The notes beneath the pieces are model-generated. The model had not been told where the DNA came from, made no database searches, and saw only the letters and a program-made list of their open reading frames with translations. 64,000 nt of DNA, taken from NCBI RefSeq assembly GCF_036242395.1, contig NZ_CP108458.1:4526001-4590000 (forward strand), read 5' to 3'. Made by a program: the position numbers and the translations under genes. Positions 59,619-64,000 of the stretch are shown here, one piece after another (within the stretch, counting starts at the first letter, position 1; the number at the start of each line of letters is the position of its first letter). The stretch is from Kitasatospora sp. NBC_01266. GTDB lineage: Bacteria; Actinomycetota; Actinomycetes; Streptomycetales; Streptomycetaceae.

Positions 59619-60344
59619 TCACGCGACCAGGACGCCCCAGCCGGCCAGGGCGCCGAGACCGGCCCCCGCCACCAGGACGCCGAAGTCCGTGGTGGAGTCG
59701 ATCACCGCGCGGGCGGCCCGGTAGCGGCGGGTGGGTGTCTCCAGGCCCAACCGCACCGCCGCCGCCCTGGAGCACTGGACGGGCGGTCCGGGCGGGCACT
59801 CGTCCGCCTGCCCGGCCGGTTGCGGCCGGCCGACCAGCGCGGCGACCGACGTCAGGACGTCCCGGTCCTCCGTCAGCAGGAAGACGCCCGAGCGGTCGGT
59901 GATCCAGAGCTGGTCGGACCATCCCGACCTGGTGCGGGTGCGCAGGCGGCGGATCCGGGTCAGTTCGGCGAGGTCGACCGTCCGGGGGCCCAGCACGGTC
60001 CGACCGGTGACCAGCCGGGAACCCGGGCCGTGCCGGACGACGGTCGAGGCGTCGTGCAGTCCCTTGAGGAAGATCGACGCCAGGCCGCCGACGCCCGCGC
60101 CCACGACCGGTGCGGGGTAGCCGATCCAGCCGGCGCGGTTCAGCAGTGCGGGGAGCACGACTCCGGTCGCGGTGGCCAGGGTGAGGAGCATCTGCCCGGT
60201 GCGTATCCGGCGGCGGCTGACGGCCGCCGGGACACCGTCCGGCCCGGCCTTGGCGAGCAGCTTCACCACCCGCCGGTCCGGCTCGACCTGCCGCACCCGG
60301 CGCGGGGGCTGGGGTCGCTTCCGACGCTGGGCCTTGCTCGTCAT
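59619..60344 (-). CDS. membrane protein, hypothetical
   Basis: A 241-residue protein from ATG 60344. Very basic N-terminus (KAQRRKRPQPPRRVRQ), hydrophobic helices near residue 52-66 and 82-95, a soluble middle with WSDQLWITDRSGVFLLTEDRD, and a C-terminal helix (GVLVAGAGLGALAGWGVLVA). No family recognised. Host DNA outside the element. Confidence 0.7.
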   Translation of the reverse strand: MTSKAQRRKRPQPPRRVRQVEPDRRVVKLLAKAGPDGVPAAVSRRRIRTGQMLLTLATATGVVLPALLNRAGWIGYPAPVVGAGVGGLASIFLKGLHDASTVVRHGPGSRLVTGRTVLGPRTVDLAELTRIRRLRTRTRSGWSDQLWITDRSGVFLLTEDRDVLTSVAALVGRPQPAGQADECPPGPPVQCSRAAAVRLGLETPTRRYRAARAVIDSTTDFGVLVAGAGLGALAGWGVLVA

Positions 60345-60420
60345 GATCCCCCGGACCGGTGCGCTGTGCTGTGCTGTCGTCGCGGGATGCTACTCCTGCC
60401 ACGGCCGGCCCGGACGGGGG

Positions 60421-61014
60421 TCAGCCGGCCGCGAGCCGCTCGGTCAGCCGCTGCTTCGCGGCCGGCCACTCGTCGACCAGCATCGAGAAGTAGACGGTGT
60501 CCCGCCAACTGCCGTCCGTGCGCTGCCTGGCGCGGCGGAAGGTGCCCTCGTGCTGCGCGCCGAGCCGCCGGATCGCGTTCTGCGAGCGCTCGTTGAGGTT
60601 GTCGGTCTTCCACATCACCCGGCCCATGCCGAGCTCCTCGAAGGCGTGGGTCAGCAGCAGCAGCTTGGCCTCGGTGTTCACCGCGGTGCGCCAGACCGAG
60701 CGGCCGTACCAGGTGCCGCCGATCTCCACCCACTCGTTGACGGCGTTGACGTCGTAGAAGCAGGTGACGCCGACCGCGCGCCCGGTGGCCGTCTCGATCA
60801 CGGCGAACGGCTCGCAGCCCGCGGTGCCCAGGTAGGCCTCCACCAGCCCCGCCACGTCCTGCTCGGTCTGCGGGGTGGCGGAGGGGAGCCAGCGGAACAC
60901 CTCCTCGTCCTGGCCGACCGCCTGGAACAGGTCGGGGACGTGGGCGCGGCCGAGCGGCTCCAGGCGGACGTGGCTGCCGGTGAGGGTGACGGGGGCGGGA
61001 GTCTTCGCAGTCAT
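60421..61014 (-). CDS. GNAT acetyltransferase (RimJ-like)
   Basis: A 197-residue protein with the RimJ/RimL-type layout: VRLEPLGRAHVPDLFQAVG, TGRAVGVTCFYDVNAVNEWVEIGGTWYGRSVWRTAVNTEAK (acetyl-CoA loop) and WKTDNLNERSQNAIRRLGA. Acetyl-CoA dependent N-acetyltransferase; the substrate may be a protein N-terminus or an amine-containing metabolite. Separated from the purA stop by 130 bases of non-coding sequence holding a terminator. Confidence 0.88.
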   Translation of the reverse strand: MTAKTPAPVTLTGSHVRLEPLGRAHVPDLFQAVGQDEEVFRWLPSATPQTEQDVAGLVEAYLGTAGCEPFAVIETATGRAVGVTCFYDVNAVNEWVEIGGTWYGRSVWRTAVNTEAKLLLLTHAFEELGMGRVMWKTDNLNERSQNAIRRLGAQHEGTFRRARQRTDGSWRDTVYFSMLVDEWPAAKQRLTERLAAG

Positions 61015-61093
61015 GATCGAAACGGTAGCGCGTCATCGAACTAGGTGCAATGGATGTTTGACCTAGTGCAAAGAGCTCGGGGTGGGGCATGAA

Positions 61094-61124
61094 GAAGCCC
61101 CGCACCGAGCGGGTGCGGGGCTTC
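61094..61124 (-). terminator. terminator after purA
   Basis: Perfect 13-base stem (61094-61106 and 61112-61124) with a 5-base loop, 21 bases past the purA stop. Confidence 0.8.
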
Positions 61125-61144
61125 TCCGGCGGCTACCGGTCGAC

Positions 61145-62428
61145 TCAGATGAACGAGTTGATCTGGATCGTCTCGGTGCGGCCGGGGCCGACGCCGATCG
61201 CCGAGATCGGCGCGCCGGACATCTCCTCCAGCGCCTTCACGTAGGCCTGCGCGTTCTTCGGCAGGTCGGCGAAGGTCTGCGCCTTGCTGATGTCCTCGCT
61301 CCAGCCGGGCAGGTTCTCGTAGATCGGCTTGGCGTGGTGGAAGTCCGACTGGTTGTACGGGAGTTCGTCGACCCGCTTGCCGTCGATCTCGTACGCCACG
61401 CAGACCGGGATCTGCTCCCAGCCGGTCAGCACGTCCAGCTTGGTGAGGAAGAAGTCGGTCAGGCCGTTGACCCGGGTCGCGTACCGCGCGATCACCGCGT
61501 CGAACCAGCCGCAGCGGCGGTCACGACCGGTGGTGACACCGCGCTCGCCGCCGATCCGGCGCAGCGCCTCGCCGTCCGCGTCCAGCAGCTCGGTCGGGAA
61601 CGGGCCCGAGCCGACCCGGGTGGTGTAGGCCTTGAGGATGCCGATCACCCGGTCGATCTTGGTGGGACCGATGCCGGCGCCGGTGCAGGCGCCACCGGAG
61701 GTCGGGTTGGAGGAGGTGACGAACGGATACGTGCCGTGGTCCACGTCCAGCAGGGTGCCCTGGCCGCCCTCGAGCAGCACCACCTTGTTCGCCTTCAGCG
61801 CCTGGTCGAGCACCAGCGTGGTGTCGGCCAGGAACGGGCGGATCTTCTCCGCGTAGCCCAGGTACTCCTGGACCACCAGGTCGGCCGGCATCGCGCGACG
61901 GTTGTAGAGCTTGACCAGGATCTGGTTCTTGTCGTGCAGCGCGGCCTCGACCTTCTGCTGCAGGATCGACTCGTCGAACAGGTCCTGCACCCGGATGCCG
62001 ATCCGGTTGATCTTGTCGGCGTAGGCCGGGCCGATGCCGCGCCCGGTGGTGCCGATCTTGCGCTTGCCGAGGAAGCGCTCGACCACCTTGTCCAGGGTGC
62101 GGTGGTACGGCGTGATCAGGTGGGCGTTGCCCGAGATCAGCAGCTTGGAGGTGTCGATGCCGCGCTCGTTCAGCCCGGCCAGCTCGGAGAGCAGCACGCC
62201 CGGGTCGATCACCACGCCGTTGCCGATCACCGGCACGACATTGGGGCTGAGGATGCCGGAAGGCAGCAGGTGCAGGGCGTACTTCTGGTCGCCGATGACC
62301 ACCGTGTGACCGGCGTTGTTGCCGCCCTGGTAGCGAACGACGTAGTCGACGGAGCCGCCGAGGAGGTCCGTCGCCTTCCCCTTGCCCTCGTCTCCCCACT
62401 GGGCACCAACGAGCACGAGTGCCGGCAC
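61145..62428 (-). CDS. purA: adenylosuccinate synthetase
   Basis: A 427-residue protein from GTG 62428 (MPALVLVGAQWGDEGKGKATD). GTP-binding GDEGKGK, TTGRGIGPAY, the loop TSSNPTSGGACTGAGIGP and RVGSGPFPTEL match PurA. It joins IMP and aspartate with GTP to make adenylosuccinate in AMP synthesis. Divergent from the kinase-like gene; purF begins about 1.2 kb from its start. Confidence 0.97.
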   Translation of the reverse strand: MPALVLVGAQWGDEGKGKATDLLGGSVDYVVRYQGGNNAGHTVVIGDQKYALHLLPSGILSPNVVPVIGNGVVIDPGVLLSELAGLNERGIDTSKLLISGNAHLITPYHRTLDKVVERFLGKRKIGTTGRGIGPAYADKINRIGIRVQDLFDESILQQKVEAALHDKNQILVKLYNRRAMPADLVVQEYLGYAEKIRPFLADTTLVLDQALKANKVVLLEGGQGTLLDVDHGTYPFVTSSNPTSGGACTGAGIGPTKIDRVIGILKAYTTRVGSGPFPTELLDADGEALRRIGGERGVTTGRDRRCGWFDAVIARYATRVNGLTDFFLTKLDVLTGWEQIPVCVAYEIDGKRVDELPYNQSDFHHAKPIYENLPGWSEDISKAQTFADLPKNAQAYVKALEEMSGAPISAIGVGPGRTETIQINSFI

Positions 62429-62491
62429 AGGCGTACACCCCTTCCGGTTGGGGCATCCTGCGTAGGCCGCAGTCTGCCCCGAGATAGACGA

Positions 62492-62519
62492 AGCCCCTGG
62501 CGCAATAGCGCAAGGGGCT
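62492..62519. repeat. imperfect 12-bp hairpin in purA/kinase-like divergent gap
   Basis: AGCCCCTgGCGC-AATA-GCGCaAGGGGCT, 12 pairs with one G-A mismatch. It is unexpected between two divergent starts (62428 and 62555) and could act as an attenuator or insulating terminator. Confidence 0.5.
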
Positions 62520-62554
62520 CTTGCACCGAGAGATTACCTGAGGAAGGACCGGTC

Positions 62555-63388
62555 GTGTCGTCCCTGTCCACGCCCGCACCCCGACCCTCCGATGCCGCCG
62601 GGCCGCCGGGCGGCGCCTCGCTCCTCGTGCTGCTCGACCCGGCGGCCCGGGAAGCCGACGGGGAGGCGGTGCGGATCGCGCGGGATGTGCTCTCGGGGGG
62701 CGCGGACGTCAAGGTGGTGGTGCCCGAGAGCGCGGCCGAGCTGGACCGGGTGCTCGCGCACCGGGGCAGGCGCCGTCCGGTGGTGGTCGGCTCCGACCTC
62801 GCGCTGCAGCGGGTGGTGCAGGCGCTGCATCACCAGGGTGAGTTGGGCGCCGGGCCGCTGGGTCTGGTGCCGGTCGGGCCGGGGCGGACGGTCGCGCTGG
62901 CCCGCTCGCTCGGGGTGCCCCTCGAGCCGGTGACGGCCGCCCGTGCGGTGCTGGCCGGGGTGCCCCGGCAGCTGGGACTGCTGCTGGACGACGGTGACGG
63001 GGTGGTGCTGGGGGAGGTGCGGATCCCCGGTCGGCGGCACGGCCAGGCGGGTGGCTGGCGTTCGCTCTGGGCGAAACTGATTGCGGCCGAGCAGGTGGAG
63101 TCCCAGTCGGCCCGGCTGCGGGTCGAGGCGGACGGGCGACCGCTGGCCGGGCCGGGACGCGGCCTGCGGCTGGTCGCGCTGCGGTTGCCGGCCGAGTCCG
63201 CCTCGGTCGAGGTGGTGGTGCGCCCCGCGGGGCCCGGCGGGGCGCTGCTGCGGGTGCGCGCCTCCAGCGTCACGGTGGCCGGTCGCACCTTCGGCTACGA
63301 GGCCGACGGCTGCCCGGCGGGTCCGGTGCCCACCCGCACCTGGACCGCCCGCCCGGCCGCCTGGGGGCTGCTGCTGCCCGCGCGGTGA
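62555..63388 (+). CDS. diacylglycerol kinase-fold protein, degenerate active site
   Basis: A 277-residue protein from GTG 62555 with a GAGGAAGGA site. The layout follows the DAGK/sphingosine-kinase catalytic domain (LLVLLDPAARE, RRRPVVVGSDLALQRVVQAL, LGLVPVGPGRTVALARSLGVP), but the nucleotide-binding GGDGT is replaced by GSDLA and the PxGTGND motif by PVGPGRTV. It is probably a non-catalytic relative or has a changed function. 232 bases upstream of purF. Confidence 0.65.
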   Translation: MSSLSTPAPRPSDAAGPPGGASLLVLLDPAAREADGEAVRIARDVLSGGADVKVVVPESAAELDRVLAHRGRRRPVVVGSDLALQRVVQALHHQGELGAGPLGLVPVGPGRTVALARSLGVPLEPVTAARAVLAGVPRQLGLLLDDGDGVVLGEVRIPGRRHGQAGGWRSLWAKLIAAEQVESQSARLRVEADGRPLAGPGRGLRLVALRLPAESASVEVVVRPAGPGGALLRVRASSVTVAGRTFGYEADGCPAGPVPTRTWTARPAAWGLLLPAR

Positions 63389-63620
63389 GGTCCGGACCGC
63401 GCGGGACGGCCCGGAGGCGACCCGGGACGACCCGGGACGGCCCGGAGCGGCCTGCGGCGACCCGAGTGATCAGGGTCACGCACGGGTCTTCGGTTTCCCT
63501 GTCCTGCCTGCCCGGGTGGCATGGTAAGGGGTTTGTTCTACGCGCGTTGCCGGGTAAATCGCCAGGCCGGACCGCTGCCGGGCTGCCGAAGCCGGTGCCA
63601 ACTGCCCTAGACTCGAAGGC

Positions 63621-64000
63621 GTGCCACGTGGTGACGGAAGACTCAACCACGATCTTCTTCCCGGTGAGAAAGGCCCCCAGGACGCTTGCGGCGTCTTCGG
63701 TGTCTGGGCTCCCGGCGAGGAGGTCGCCAAGCTCACGTACTTCGGCCTCTATGCCCTGCAGCACCGCGGACAGGAATCCGCCGGTATCGCAGTGAGCAAT
63801 GGCTCCCAGATTCTCGTCTTCAAGGACATGGGACTCGTCTCCCAGGTCTTCGACGAGGCTTCGCTGGGATCCTTGCACGGGCATATCGCCGTTGGACATG
63901 CCCGCTACTCGACCACCGGGTCCTCGGTCTGGGAGAACGCCCAGCCGACCTTCCGGGCGACCGCTCACGGTTCGCTGGCCTTGGGCCACAACGGAAACCT
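63621..64000 (+). CDS. purF: amidophosphoribosyltransferase, N-terminal part
   Basis: GTG 63621 opens a frame running off the window. The propeptide-like start (MPRGDGRLNHDLLPGEKGPQD) precedes the catalytic Cys (ACGVFGVWAPGEE) of the Ntn-type glutaminase, then FGLYALQHRGQESAGIAV and VGHARYSTTG. This is PurF, the first step of purine synthesis. 126 codons are visible. Confidence 0.95.
   Translation, partial: MPRGDGRLNHDLLPGEKGPQDACGVFGVWAPGEEVAKLTYFGLYALQHRGQESAGIAVSNGSQILVFKDMGLVSQVFDEASLGSLHGHIAVGHARYSTTGSSVWENAQPTFRATAHGSLALGHNGN

Noticed and set aside
63389..63620. Short repeated CCCGGGACG units before purF as a regulatory array
   Set aside because: They look like low-complexity GC-rich sequence; no regular spacing or palindrome was evident.
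1..64000. CRISPR arrays or rRNA genes
   Set aside because: No regularly spaced repeats with unique spacers and no rRNA signatures were seen.

Overview
The window is high-GC actinomycete chromosome. The dnaK-grpE-dnaJ-hspR operon with HspR-type (HAIR) operators, GTG/TTG starts, mycothiol/F420-type enzymes, and SigE-like and TIGR03086 families point to Streptomycetaceae (Streptomyces, Kitasatospora or Streptacidiphilus; genus not decidable here).

Layout. 1-5160: tandem paralogous regulators (N-terminal winged helix plus C-terminal LuxR HTH), a deoxyribosyltransferase-like gene, and a fourth paralog facing a small secreted-peptide gene. 5280-9600: heat-shock operon. 9920-16630: etfD (membrane Fe-S electron acceptor for beta-oxidation), a sugar-nucleotidyltransferase, a Yip1 protein, an AlaX-like editing protein, dcd and a zinc-ribbon protein; then tRNA-Gly(CCC). 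17068-28690: mixed accessory genes: a TetR/oxidoreductase pair, a lipoprotein propeller, a large secreted beta-helix protein with three 125-residue repeats, a sigma/anti-sigma-like pair and a bacterial nitric oxide synthase. 28892-35022: a transporter and a compact fatty-acyl cassette (ACP, diiron desaturase, AcpS, thioesterase, AMP ligase, enoyl-CoA hydratase) that looks like a small biosynthetic cluster. 35045-52301: ordinary metabolism and regulators, two acyl-CoA dehydrogenases, a pirin gene containing an intact phiC31-attB-like site, an aminopeptidase and a thioredoxin-NHL gene.

52178-59454: a 7.27-kb integrated element of visibly lower GC at its left end. It sits inside the thioredoxin-NHL gene, carries a large serine integrase at its right end, a second small serine recombinase, an XRE/PPC regulatory pair, and at its left end a two-gene type II Thoeris-like antiphage system (TIR protein plus two-TM/macro protein). 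The integration event swapped the 5' end of the host gene for a divergent element-borne copy, so the gene stays open; the displaced original 5' end survives as a 46-codon remnant at the other junction.

59619-64000: a membrane protein, a GNAT acetyltransferase, purA, a degenerate diacylglycerol-kinase-like gene and the 5' part of purF.

Functional links: EtfD, the FadE5-like dehydrogenase and the glutaryl-CoA dehydrogenase-like protein belong to acyl-CoA oxidation. A shared palindrome (TACTNNCNGGTA) lies upstream of etfD and twice upstream of the FadE5-like gene, suggesting one regulon.
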